NCBI RefSeq assembly: GCF_002954665.1
Contig: NZ_MSCM01000002.1
Span: 170,173-234,172 of the forward strand
DNA: 64,000 bases
Source of the DNA: Polaribacter glomeratus
GTDB taxonomy: Bacteria; Bacteroidota; Bacteroidia; Flavobacteriales; Flavobacteriaceae
Direction of reading: 5' to 3'
The notes beneath the pieces were generated by a model that was given only the letters and a program-made list of their open reading frames with translations, had not been told where the DNA came from and did no database searches. Position 1 is the stretch's first letter, and each line of letters starts with the position of its first letter. Below are positions 52,782 through 61,932 of this stretch, in pieces. Made by a program: the position numbers and the translations under genes.

Positions 52782-52896
52782 AGAAAAGTAAAAATTTGCT
52801 ACTACTATGCTATAACAAGTTTTAAAACTTACTAACTATGAAACTTAACGCTTTCAACTTTTGAACCTTTGAATTTTAAACCTTGAACCTAGTAAC

Positions 52897-53406
52897 ATGC
52901 AAGAAGAAATTATAAATAGAGTAACCAATAGCAAATTAATAACTTTTGATTTAGAAGAAATTTATCCAGAAGAAAAAAGAGTTGTTTTTGATATTAAAGA
53001 CTGGTTATTTGAAGAAATTATTTTAAAAGAAAAAGATTTTAGAGAATCTGTGAAAACGCATAATTGGGCTCAATACAAAAATTCTTTTGTGGCTGTTTCG
53101 TGTTCTGTAGATGCTATTATTCCTTCTTGGGCTTTTATGTTAGTTGCATCAGAATTAACCCCTTTTGCTAGTAAAGTTGTTATTGGTAATTTAGAGTTGT
53201 TAGAATCTGTTATTTATCAAGAATTGATTGGTTTTTTAGATTTAAAAGATTTTGCGAATAAACCTGTAATTATTAAAGGTTGTGCAAATAAACCAATACC
53301 AAATTCTGCTTACGCTTTTTTAATAGCAAAGTTACAGCCAATAGCAAAAAGTATTATGTTTGGTGAGGCCTGCTCTACCGTACCGCTTTACAAATCAAAA
53401 AAATAG
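52897..53406 (+). CDS. DUF2480 family protein
   Basis: 169 aa cytoplasmic protein of the DUF2480 family, common in Flavobacteriia next to suf genes. Conserved-looking parts are FDIKDWLFEEIILKEKDFRE and the C-terminal GCANKPIPNSAYAFLIAKLQP, with Cys residues at about 69, 129 and 160 (AVSCSVD, KGCANKP, EACSTVP). The location suggests an Fe-S-related task, but none is proven. It has no signal peptide or membrane segment. Confidence 0.8.
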   Translation: MQEEIINRVTNSKLITFDLEEIYPEEKRVVFDIKDWLFEEIILKEKDFRESVKTHNWAQYKNSFVAVSCSVDAIIPSWAFMLVASELTPFASKVVIGNLELLESVIYQELIGFLDLKDFANKPVIIKGCANKPIPNSAYAFLIAKLQPIAKSIMFGEACSTVPLYKSKK

Positions 53407-53454
53407 TTTTATTCTTTAACAGATAACATTATTTTTACCTTTTAAAAATGAACT

Positions 53455-54321
53455 TTGAAAAATTTCATCTTACCTTTTTTAATTTTACTTTCATTAAGTT
53501 TTTTTGCGCAACAAAAGAAGAAAAAAGACACACTTCCTATTCCTAAATGGAAGATTCATGGACGGTTTGCTTTTGTTTTTAATCAATCTTCATTTACAAA
53601 CTGGGCTTCTGGTGGAGAAAACACTGTTGCTGGTAATATTAATGTTAACTACGATTTTAACCATAAAAACAAAAATTTAAACTGGGATAGCAGAATTATA
53701 AGCGGTTATGGTTTAAGTCATTTTAGCGAAAAAGGCTATCGTAAAACGGATGACCGATTTGAACTTAATTCCATTTTAGGTTTAAAGTCTAAAAACTATT
53801 GGTTTTTCTCTTTTATCACCAATTTTAAAACACAATACACATCTGGTTATAACTATAAAGTAGAACCTAAGGTTTTAGTTTCTAACTTTTTCTCTCCGGC
53901 ATATTTAAGCTTTGGACCAGGAATGCTCTGGAAAAAATCTGATAATTTAAATATAAATATAGCGCCGGCAACGGCTAGGTTTACAATTGTAAATGATACT
54001 TTTTCGGGAGAATTTGGAGTTGATGAAGGCAAAAATTCTGTTTTTGGTCTAGGTTTTAATATCGCTGGCTATTTTAAATTTTATTTAATGGAAAACGTAG
54101 AGATGGAAAACATTATAGCACTCTACTCAGATTATTTAGACAAGCCTCAAAACATTGATCTAGATTACCAAGCTAACATCCGTTTTAAAGTAAATAAATA
54201 CATGAAAATGCAGATGAATTTTCACACTATTATTGACGATAATTCTTCTGGAAGAGTTCAATTTAGACAACTTTTTGGCTTAGGGGTTAACTATAGTTTC
54301 CATGAAAAAGTGACTTATTAA
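53455..54321 (+). CDS. DUF3078 family exported protein (copy 1)
   Basis: 288 aa from a TTG start. The in-frame signal MKNFILPFLILLSLSFFAQQ supports TTG at 53455; the ATG at 53448 is out of frame and soon closes. The mature part (SFTNWASGGENTVAGNINVNYDFNHK) carries the W-x-x-G-G pattern of the DUF3078 family, beta-rich outer-membrane-type proteins of unknown function. It lies 57 bp before a second member of the same family in the same direction. Confidence 0.8.
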   Translation: MKNFILPFLILLSLSFFAQQKKKKDTLPIPKWKIHGRFAFVFNQSSFTNWASGGENTVAGNINVNYDFNHKNKNLNWDSRIISGYGLSHFSEKGYRKTDDRFELNSILGLKSKNYWFFSFITNFKTQYTSGYNYKVEPKVLVSNFFSPAYLSFGPGMLWKKSDNLNINIAPATARFTIVNDTFSGEFGVDEGKNSVFGLGFNIAGYFKFYLMENVEMENIIALYSDYLDKPQNIDLDYQANIRFKVNKYMKMQMNFHTIIDDNSSGRVQFRQLFGLGVNYSFHEKVTY

Positions 54322-54378
54322 AACTTTTTAGGTCTAAGCTTTTAAAGAGTCCTTTTTTAAATTCATAAAATTTTAGGA

Positions 54379-55299
54379 ATGAAAAAATTATACATCTTAC
54401 TATTATTTATTTTTATTGCTTTTTCTACAAAAGCACAGACAGCCCAAGAATTAAAAAAAACATTAGCTTCTAAAAAAGATTCTATTGCTAAATTACAAGT
54501 AAAAGCAAAAGCGATTCAAGGCAAAATAGATGCACTTCCTGGTTGGAGAAAAGGAGCTTTTGGTACAGTTGGAGCTAGTTTATCTGGCTTTAATAACTGG
54601 TATGCAAGATCTGCACCAAATACCTCTGCTGGTAATATTGGTGTTACTGTTAATGCTTTTGCCAATTTAATACAAAAAGATTTTTTCTGGAGAAATTCTG
54701 GAACTGTAAACTTAGGTTGGGTAAAAATAGATAATAGAGATGACCCTACAGATAGCGATAATTTTGAAACAGCTACAGATGTTTTTACAATATCTTCTTT
54801 ATACGGGAAAAGACTTAACCAAAAATGGGCAATTTCTGGTTTAGGCGAATATAGAACTACCCTGTTAGAAAACTTTAATGACCCTGGATATTTAGATATT
54901 GGTGCTGGTTTAACCTGGACGCCAACAGACAACTTAGTTGTTGTTATACATCCTGGAAACTACAACTTTGTATTTAGTAGCGGAAACAGTGTTTTTGAGT
55001 CTTCTTTAGGAACAAAAATAGTTGCAGATTACACCGCAAAATACAATAAGTTAAGCGTAAAGTCTAACTTGTCTATGTTTCAAAGTTATAAAGACAATGA
55101 TTTATCTAACTGGACATTTACAAACTCTTTAGGTTATACTGTTTGGAAAGGAATTGGTTTAGGTTTTGAACTTGGTCTTCGTAAAAACAAACAAGAAGCT
55201 TTAAGTAATTCTTTAATTACGAATCCTTTAGAAAACTTTAATACCGTAGATAACAAATTACAATCTTATTGGTTATTTGGTGTAAGTTATTCGATATAA
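54379..55299 (+). CDS. DUF3078 family exported protein (copy 2)
   Basis: 306 aa with signal peptide (MKKLYILLLFIFIAFSTKAQ), a helical N-terminal segment (AQELKKTLASKKDSIAKLQVKAKAIQ, coiled-coil-like) and a beta-rich body with GASLSGFNNWYARSAPNTSAGNIGV and a C-terminal aromatic strand (WLFGVSYSI), as in barrel proteins. It shares the overall pattern with its neighbour at 53455-54321 but is strongly diverged. The function is unknown. Confidence 0.8.
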   Translation: MKKLYILLLFIFIAFSTKAQTAQELKKTLASKKDSIAKLQVKAKAIQGKIDALPGWRKGAFGTVGASLSGFNNWYARSAPNTSAGNIGVTVNAFANLIQKDFFWRNSGTVNLGWVKIDNRDDPTDSDNFETATDVFTISSLYGKRLNQKWAISGLGEYRTTLLENFNDPGYLDIGAGLTWTPTDNLVVVIHPGNYNFVFSSGNSVFESSLGTKIVADYTAKYNKLSVKSNLSMFQSYKDNDLSNWTFTNSLGYTVWKGIGLGFELGLRKNKQEALSNSLITNPLENFNTVDNKLQSYWLFGVSYSI

Positions 55300-55408
55300 T
55301 AGACAACAAATATTTCTTTTGATCTAAAAAATAATAAACACTTCAAGTTCCAAAACTAAAGGGTTTATTAATTTATTAGCTTTAAAGTGCTAAAAAATAT
55401 TATTATAA

Positions 55409-56626
55409 TTATCCTTTGTATCGAAGTTTGCCTGTTTCTATACCAATTGCGGTTTTTGCCAATATAGTAAACACCAAAGCCCCTAAAGCCCAAATACCTA
55501 GTGTTACCCCTATTTCAATTCCAGAGGGCGTGTACTCTTCAATCTTACCATAAGGACCAGGTATAAAACCAGGTATAATTAATCCAAAACCTTTTTCTAT
55601 CCAAATTGCAACGAACAAAATAGCACAGGCAAAATAAAGAACTTTTAAATTGTTTCTAAGTTTATGAAAAGTAAGTATTACCGTTGCTAATACGTTTAAA
55701 GAAATTGCTGTCCAGATCCAAGGTAACAAAGCGGTTTTACCATCTAATCCAAAGAATAAATAGTAAGCACTTTCACTATGATGCGTTGGCGCATAAAACT
55801 CTTTAAACAACTCAGAAATCAACATAATTATATTAATTTGAGCAGCAATAGTAACCACCATTGCAATTTTTTTAATTGTTTTATCTTCAACTTTAAACTC
55901 TGTAGAACTTCTAATTACGGCCAAAATAAGAATAATTAAAGCAGGTCCTGCAGCAAAAGCGGATGCTAAAAATCGAGGACCTAAAAGCGCATTATTCCAA
56001 AATGGTCTTGCTTGTAAACCTTGATATAAGAACGCGGTAACCAAGTGGATTCCAACAGCCCAAAAAACTGACAAAATTGCCCCAGGAACATACACGCTTT
56101 TTTTAGATTCCTTTCCTTGATAATGTCTAAAAAGGATATAAAAGGGAATCGTAATATTTAAAAACAGATATCCGTTTAAAACCAAAACATCCCAAGTTAA
56201 CATGGAGTTTGGAAAATTAAAAACACCAATTCCAGGAATCATATGCCATAAAACAGAAGGACCGCCCATATCTGCAACAACAAAGGCTAAACACATAATT
56301 AAGGCTGCGACCGCAAGGCCTTCGCCTATTAAAACAGCTTGTTTAAAATCAATATCTTTTAAAACATAAGTTGGCATCACCAGCATAACAGCAGCTGCCG
56401 CAACACCAACTAAAAAAGTAAAATTAGAAATATATAAACCCCAACTTACTCTATCCGACATGCCTGTAACACTTAAGCCTTCTTCTAATTGAATAGAATA
56501 ACAATACATGCCAGTAAGCATCACAAATGTTAAAAACGCCATCCAAATATGGTACTTTCTAGAGCCATGCGATATAACATCAAAACTATCAATAATTAAG
56601 CTTTTAAAAACTTTAAGTCTTCTCAT
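55409..56626 (-). CDS. nrfD: NrfD/PsrC-type membrane quinol oxidoreductase subunit
   Basis: 405 aa with about ten hydrophobic segments, of the NrfD/PsrC/DsrP family. It should oxidise menaquinol and hand electrons to the FeS subunit encoded just upstream (56654-57787). WGLYISNFTFLVGVAAAAVMLVMPTYVLKD (about 62-91) is typical. As the last gene of the nap operon it likely replaces NapC or NapH as the quinol-linked membrane partner of NapA. Confidence 0.87.
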   Translation of the reverse strand: MRRLKVFKSLIIDSFDVISHGSRKYHIWMAFLTFVMLTGMYCYSIQLEEGLSVTGMSDRVSWGLYISNFTFLVGVAAAAVMLVMPTYVLKDIDFKQAVLIGEGLAVAALIMCLAFVVADMGGPSVLWHMIPGIGVFNFPNSMLTWDVLVLNGYLFLNITIPFYILFRHYQGKESKKSVYVPGAILSVFWAVGIHLVTAFLYQGLQARPFWNNALLGPRFLASAFAAGPALIILILAVIRSSTEFKVEDKTIKKIAMVVTIAAQINIIMLISELFKEFYAPTHHSESAYYLFFGLDGKTALLPWIWTAISLNVLATVILTFHKLRNNLKVLYFACAILFVAIWIEKGFGLIIPGFIPGPYGKIEEYTPSGIEIGVTLGIWALGALVFTILAKTAIGIETGKLRYKG

Positions 56627-56653
56627 ATTCTCCTTTTAACAGATTAAAATTAC

Positions 56654-57787
56654 TTAGTCCATATAGTACCAAAACTTTGGTTCTGTTCCTAAATCTTCTT
56701 TTAACCTAAATACTTTTTTATTTTCTAAAACCCATCGAATAGTGCTATCAGGATCTAATAAATTACCAAAAACACGAGCTCCCGTTGGGCAGGCCTCTAC
56801 ACATGCAGGATCTTTACCAGATCTAGATCGCTGTACACAAAACGTACATTTTTCTACCACACCTTTTTTACGCATTCTATTTCCTAAATAATGCTGATCT
56901 TTATTTACTTCTTCCTCAGGAACTTCTGGTTTACTCCAATTAAATCTTCTACCATCATAAGGGCATGCTGCCATACAATATCTGCAACCTACACACCAAT
57001 CATAATCTACAACTACTAACCCATCTTCTTCTCGCCAAGTTGCTTGTACTGGACAAACCTCTACACAAGGAGGATTATCGCAATGAAAACATTGCGTTCC
57101 CATATAAAAATGACCTTCTGCAGGAACTTCATGATAATAATTATCATCAGCTTCATTAAAATTAAAACCTTTACCGTCTTTCATTTCATGAATTCTGATA
57201 TACTGCATTTGTGAATCTCTATCTTGATTATTTTCTTCTACACAAGCACTAACACAATCCATATATCCTTGACATTTAGAAATGTTAAATGCATATCCAA
57301 AAAGCACATCTTTTTCTGCGTTTTTTGAAGATAAACTAATGGTTTTTCCGGTTCTTAATTGATAAGAACGCACTAATCGTTCTACTGTTCCTTTTTTTTC
57401 ATCATCCTCCATCAATTTATAGTTTCCTTTAAATTGCTCTTCCCAATCTATTTGCGATTTCTCTTTTGATTCATCACTAGAAATGACACTTGTACAAGAG
57501 GAAACAGCACCTGCACCAATTAACAAACTTGCAGTTAATTGCTTAAAAGCATTTCTTCTACTCATTTTTACATCAAAAACTTGATCAAAACCATCCTTTT
57601 TAACTTCTTCACCTATGGACGCATTTACTGCCGCTTCTAAAAAGTCTTCTGCGCTTAATTCTTCTACAGGTTGCGAAGAGTTACATCCACCCTCTGTTTT
57701 ACCGCAACCACAAGAACTTGATGTTTTAGGTTGCTTTTGCCTACTATTCAAATTTAAAGAGTACCACTTTTTGTTATTATCGCTCAT
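56654..57787 (-). CDS. Four-cluster ferredoxin-type subunit (NrfC/DmsB/ActB-like)
   Basis: 377 aa electron-transfer protein. Cys motifs for four [4Fe-4S] clusters: CQGYMDCVSACVEEN, CFHCDNPPCVEVCP, CVGCRYCMAACP and CTFCVQRSRSGKDPACVEACP. An internal twin-Arg-like segment (MSRRNAFKQLTASLLIGAG, about 75-93) suggests export of the C-terminal part, as in ActB-type proteins. A Cys-rich start (SSSCGCGKTEGGC) is present. It lies between the tetraheme cytochrome and NrfD genes and probably relays electrons from NrfD to the cytochromes and NapA. Confidence 0.85.
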   Translation of the reverse strand: MSDNNKKWYSLNLNSRQKQPKTSSSCGCGKTEGGCNSSQPVEELSAEDFLEAAVNASIGEEVKKDGFDQVFDVKMSRRNAFKQLTASLLIGAGAVSSCTSVISSDESKEKSQIDWEEQFKGNYKLMEDDEKKGTVERLVRSYQLRTGKTISLSSKNAEKDVLFGYAFNISKCQGYMDCVSACVEENNQDRDSQMQYIRIHEMKDGKGFNFNEADDNYYHEVPAEGHFYMGTQCFHCDNPPCVEVCPVQATWREEDGLVVVDYDWCVGCRYCMAACPYDGRRFNWSKPEVPEEEVNKDQHYLGNRMRKKGVVEKCTFCVQRSRSGKDPACVEACPTGARVFGNLLDPDSTIRWVLENKKVFRLKEDLGTEPKFWYYMD

Positions 57788-57793
57788 GCCTAA

Positions 57794-58420
57794 TTATTTT
57801 CTATCGATTATTTTTTGGGTATTAAAACGCGCTGGCCACCTGGTTTCAAAGTGTGGTTTGTGCGGGTTATGACAATTTACACATGTCATTGCTGCTCTTG
57901 GAGGCGCCCAACCACCAATATTTTTTCCGTGAGCTCCACCTTTCCAATCATCAAACTGTTTTGTATGACACTGACTACATAATTTATAACTCTTATTAAA
58001 ATCTATTTGATTGCCTGTTAAACTTTTTAGCTCGTCCATATTTTCGCCGTTATGACACGTAATACAATTCATTGTATTTAAATCTGCATGTTTTAAAGCA
58101 ATATCCCAATGTGCTTTTTGAACACCTTCAGTTTGTAATTTATGTAAAGGTTTTGTATGACATTCCGTGCATTTAAAAGACTTAATTTGGCTTTTTCTTT
58201 CAGGAATTAAAAATGTGTGTTCTCCTTCTGTTATTTCCATCATTTTTATATCATCAAAATACTTTTCTGATGAAATTGTAACACCATGATAATTTTTACT
58301 TTTTGCTCTAATCTTATCAGTAATACTATGATACTCGTCTTCTTTATGTTTGCAAGATGAAACTAGTATTATCAAAAATAAAACCCCTAAAACTTGTATA
58401 ATTCTATTGCTTTTATTCAT
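57794..58420 (-). CDS. Tetraheme cytochrome c lipoprotein
   Basis: 208 aa. The signal has a lipobox (IILVSSCK, Cys at about 23). Four CxxCH motifs bind c-type heme: CTECH (about 81), CITCH (about 111), CSQCH (about 138) and CVNCH (about 167). It is a periplasmic electron carrier tethered to a membrane. Its start overlaps the end of the napB gene by 8 bp (ATGAATAA) and the FeS gene follows after 6 bp, so it is part of the nap operon. Confidence 0.85.
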   Translation of the reverse strand: MNKSNRIIQVLGVLFLIILVSSCKHKEDEYHSITDKIRAKSKNYHGVTISSEKYFDDIKMMEITEGEHTFLIPERKSQIKSFKCTECHTKPLHKLQTEGVQKAHWDIALKHADLNTMNCITCHNGENMDELKSLTGNQIDFNKSYKLCSQCHTKQFDDWKGGAHGKNIGGWAPPRAAMTCVNCHNPHKPHFETRWPARFNTQKIIDRK

Positions 58421-59105
58421 TTTTAATCTCTTTTATAAAAACCCCAATATCTTTGATTTCTTTATTATTTAATACATGACATTGCCTGCAGTTTATGCGC
58501 TCTGGATGCGTTACTCTTATTTCTTTTGGCGCACTTGGCCCTGCATGACAAGACAAACAGTTTTCGTGCATTTGTATTTGATGCGGTATAACCGGAGGAC
58601 TTGTAATAAGTACATTATTATCTCCAACTGAAGGAGCATTTACTTTTAAATAATCACCAGATTTAAACAAGGTATTATTTTGTTGCGCTACGTGGCATTG
58701 TTTACAGTTTACCAATTCTGGATGCGGCACAACTGGCGTATAAGCATTGTATTTCTCTACAAACCCACCGTTCTCATGACATTTTAAACAACTATTTCCG
58801 CCGATATTTTGCGTTTCTACTATTGGATGTGGAATGCTTGGTGGCGCACCATGAAATGCTCTATTATCATAATATGTTTCTAGGCTTCTTTCGTGCTCTT
58901 TATCAAAAGGCATATTTGCATAATCTAGCGCAAACTCAGCTCTTCTAAATACGCCCGTTTCAGATGGAATTATCGGTGTAAGACTGCTTCCTTTTAAAGG
59001 AATATAAGCCTCTTCTCTACCTTGTTCGTAACTAAAATTCCAAACCGTAATAAAAGCGATAAACAGCATTATAAATAACGATATGATTCCTAATCTCTTT
59101 TTCAT
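58413..59105 (-). CDS. napB: NapB-like cytochrome with duplicated diheme module (tetraheme)
   Basis: About 230 aa from ATG 59105 (MKKRLGIISLFIMLF), preferred because the upstream start at 59177 would lie inside napA. A signal anchor is followed by two similar modules. The first has PPSIPHPI, CLKCH and NCKQCH; the second has PPVIPHQI, CLSCH and NCRQCH. Classical NapB has one such module with two hemes. It passes electrons to NapA, whose gene ends 4 bp upstream. Confidence 0.85.
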   Translation of the reverse strand: MKKRLGIISLFIMLFIAFITVWNFSYEQGREEAYIPLKGSSLTPIIPSETGVFRRAEFALDYANMPFDKEHERSLETYYDNRAFHGAPPSIPHPIVETQNIGGNSCLKCHENGGFVEKYNAYTPVVPHPELVNCKQCHVAQQNNTLFKSGDYLKVNAPSVGDNNVLITSPPVIPHQIQMHENCLSCHAGPSAPKEIRVTHPERINCRQCHVLNNKEIKDIGVFIKEIKNE

Positions 59106-59109
59106 TATT

Positions 59110-61434
59110 TTAAGCTTTTTGTATCTTAACAGCGCATTTTTTATAATCTGGTTCTTTAGATATTGGGCAAAAAGCATCTAATGTTACATCGTTAATCATC
59201 ATATTTTCATCAAAAAAAGGAACAAACACTTGACCTTTAGTTGGCAAACCTCTTTTATTAATAGAAGCGGGCAAAACACATTCTCCTCTTCTAGAAATAA
59301 CTTTAACATTCTCTCCATCTCTAATGCTTAAAGCTTTTGCGTCATCAGGATGAAATTCTACATACGCATGCGGCATTGCTTTGTGTAAAACAGGAATTCT
59401 TCTTGTCATAGAACCTGTGTGCCAATGCTCAATAACTCTACCTGTATTTAACCAAAATGGATATTCTTTATCAGGAAACTCTGCTGCAGGTTCATAAGGT
59501 CGTTGCCAAATAACTGCTTTGCCATCTGGTTTTCCATAAAAATGAAAATCTTTACCATTATCGCACGCAGGATCGTATTTTGAATTAAATCGCCATTGTG
59601 TAGATTTTCCGTTTACATAAGGCCATATTACACCAGATTCTTTTTTTAAAACTTCTAATGGTGCCATTCCATGTTTTGCACCTTCATGAAATTGTCTATA
59701 TTCATTGTAGATTTCTTCTGCATGATTTTCTTTACTGTAGGGAAATAAATCGCCATAACCCATTCGTTTTGCAACTTCAATAGTCATCCAAGCATCAGGA
59801 GTTGTATCTCCTGGACCTTCTACCATTTTATCCCAATATTGGGTTCTACGCTCTGAATTACCATACAAACCGCTCTTTTCTATATGCCAAGAAGCTGGTA
59901 AAATTACATCTGCTACATCAGAAGTTGGTGTAGGAAACACATCAGAAACCACCACAAAACAAGAATCTTTTTTCATACCCGCCGTATACCGTTTGGTTTT
60001 TGGTAAAGAAACCAATGGGTTTGTAACCTGTGTCCAAATAAACTTAATATCACCTCGATCTACGGCTCTAAACATTTCTGTTGCGTGATACGTTGGTTTT
60101 GCAGGAATTCTTTCAACCGGAACTTTCCAAATTCTAGCCGCCATTTCTCTATCCTTGCGATTCGTTACAACGCCATGTGGTAATTTATGTGTAAACGTAC
60201 CAACTTCTCTCGCTGTTCCGCAAGCGGATGGTTGCCCCGTTAAAGAAAAAGGGCCGTTTCCTGGTTGAGAAATTTTACCTGTTAATAAATGAATATTATA
60301 CACCAAATTATTCATCCAAGTTCCTCTTGTATGTTGGTTCATTCCCATACACCAATATGAAACTACCTTTTTATTTGGGTTTCCATAAATGGATGCTAAA
60401 TATTTAATGTCTTTTGCTGATACTTTTGAATATTTTTCTACTTTTTCTGGTGTATAATCTTCCAAGAATTTTTTATACTCTGCAAAATTAATTTTGGTAG
60501 GCTTGTCTGTAAAACTATAATTATCTTCTAACCCGTATCCCATTTTAGTCAATCCCTTGCTAAAAGTGGTGTGATCTTCAACAAATTTAGTATTCACCCA
60601 TCCATTGTTAATAATCTCGTAACAAATTGCATTTGCTACTGCTAAGTCTGTTTGAGGTTCAAATAAAATAGACCTGTTTGATGCAGTACTAGAGCGCGTT
60701 GTTCTAGTAGCAAAATCAATAATTTTTGCACCTCTATTATTTTTTTGTTCTAACATTCTAGAAAATAAAACTGGATGCATTTCTGCCATATTATTTCCCC
60801 AAGTTATAAAGTAATCTGCATGGTCTATATCTTCATAACAGCCCATAGGTTCGTCTGCGCCAAAAGATGTTAAAAAGCCTGTAACTGCACTTGCCATGCA
60901 TAAACGGGCATTACAATCTAAATTATTTGTGCCGATAGCACCTTTCATTAACTTGGACGCTACATAACCTTCTGGAATGGTAGATTGCCCAGAAGTATAC
61001 ATGGCAACAGAATCTTTACCATGTTTTTCGATGGTAGATTTCATTTTTCTAGCAACCAAATCTAACGCTTCATTAATAGGAGTTTTAACGTATTTACCAT
61101 TTTTTTTAACCAATGCGTGCGTTAATCGATCACTTGCTTGAATACACATTGTTTGATGATATCCTTTTACACAGAGCAAGCCTTTATTTACAGAAGAGTT
61201 TGGATCTCCTTTTACGGCAACTGCTTTTCCGTTTTCAACTCCTACCAAAATTCCACATCCTACACCACAAAAACGGCAAGGTCCTTTTTTCCAATCTAGA
61301 TTTCCTTCTGAAATTCCTGCAAGTTGTTCGCTCGCAAAAATAATTCCAGGAAACATGGTCATTGCAGCTGTCATTGCAGCCGTAGCAGCCATTTTTTTTA
61401 TAAAAATTCTTCTACTTGTTAAGGTTGCACTCAT
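59110..61434 (-). CDS. napA: Periplasmic nitrate reductase catalytic subunit NapA
   Basis: 774 aa molybdopterin enzyme that reduces nitrate to nitrite. The leader MSATLTSRRIFIKKMAATAA has the twin-Arg pattern, so it is exported folded. The [4Fe-4S] cysteines are C53, C56, C60 and C88 (CRFCGVGC and LLCVKG). The molybdenum ligand is the Cys in NARLCMASAV (about residue 178). The molybdopterin motifs WGNNMAEMHPV and CMGMNQHTRGTWMNN are present. It is directly adjacent to napD and 4 bp before napB. Confidence 0.94.
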   Translation of the reverse strand: MSATLTSRRIFIKKMAATAAMTAAMTMFPGIIFASEQLAGISEGNLDWKKGPCRFCGVGCGILVGVENGKAVAVKGDPNSSVNKGLLCVKGYHQTMCIQASDRLTHALVKKNGKYVKTPINEALDLVARKMKSTIEKHGKDSVAMYTSGQSTIPEGYVASKLMKGAIGTNNLDCNARLCMASAVTGFLTSFGADEPMGCYEDIDHADYFITWGNNMAEMHPVLFSRMLEQKNNRGAKIIDFATRTTRSSTASNRSILFEPQTDLAVANAICYEIINNGWVNTKFVEDHTTFSKGLTKMGYGLEDNYSFTDKPTKINFAEYKKFLEDYTPEKVEKYSKVSAKDIKYLASIYGNPNKKVVSYWCMGMNQHTRGTWMNNLVYNIHLLTGKISQPGNGPFSLTGQPSACGTAREVGTFTHKLPHGVVTNRKDREMAARIWKVPVERIPAKPTYHATEMFRAVDRGDIKFIWTQVTNPLVSLPKTKRYTAGMKKDSCFVVVSDVFPTPTSDVADVILPASWHIEKSGLYGNSERRTQYWDKMVEGPGDTTPDAWMTIEVAKRMGYGDLFPYSKENHAEEIYNEYRQFHEGAKHGMAPLEVLKKESGVIWPYVNGKSTQWRFNSKYDPACDNGKDFHFYGKPDGKAVIWQRPYEPAAEFPDKEYPFWLNTGRVIEHWHTGSMTRRIPVLHKAMPHAYVEFHPDDAKALSIRDGENVKVISRRGECVLPASINKRGLPTKGQVFVPFFDENMMINDVTLDAFCPISKEPDYKKCAVKIQKA

Positions 61435-61677
61435 CTATAAATCGTTTTTTGGTGTGTTAAATCCAGAAACTAATGCTAGTAATTTTAAACTATTGAAAGT
61501 TTCTATATGCTGTTTTAAAATATCATCGTCAGAGTCACTTTCTGTGTCTGTAACCAAAATAATAACGTCTTTATTTTCTGCAGGAATTATTTCGCAATTT
61601 TTTAAAGCTAATAACTCATTTATAAGCTTTTCTTTTTGTCCACTATGTGGATGGGCTAAATAACTCTTTATGGCCAT
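61435..61677 (-). CDS. napD: NapD-like maturation chaperone
   Basis: 80 aa. It resembles the small NapD family, which binds the NapA twin-Arg signal during cofactor insertion: MAIKSYLAHPHSGQKEKLINELLA, then KDVIILVTDTESDSDDDI. The predicted ferredoxin-like alternation of strand and helix fits. Its TAG stop is directly next to the napA ATG, the usual position for this chaperone. The assignment rests on size, pattern and position. Confidence 0.75.
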   Translation of the reverse strand: MAIKSYLAHPHSGQKEKLINELLALKNCEIIPAENKDVIILVTDTESDSDDDILKQHIETFNSLKLLALVSGFNTPKNDL

Positions 61678-61699
61678 TGGATATAATTTAATACTGCCA

Positions 61700-61743
61700 T
61701 AAAAATATATTTATATCTAAAAATAAAATATGATATTTATCAT
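61700..61743 (-). promoter_or_regulatory. nap promoter with FNR-type palindrome
   Basis: ATGATATTTATCAT (61730-61743) is a perfect palindrome with the FNR core TGAT-N4-ATCA. A -7-like TATTTTTA lies at 61700-61707 on the minus strand, giving a start near 61697, about 40 bp from the palindrome centre. napD begins 20 bp further downstream. The layout matches class II activation by a CRP/FNR protein and fits an anaerobic nitrate response. Confidence 0.55.
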
Positions 61744-61932
61744 AAAAAATAAATTTAAAGCGTTACAACAGCGTCTATTTAAGTAGAACACTCCAGTAAA
61801 CACAACCAATTTGATCATATTTTGTAATTTTAATACACAACAAATAGTTGTTTTCAGCTACTACTTTTCAAACCAAAGAAAGAGTAGTTAAGGCCTTTTT
61901 ATTTGCGTATTTTTGCAAACTAAATTCATGTA

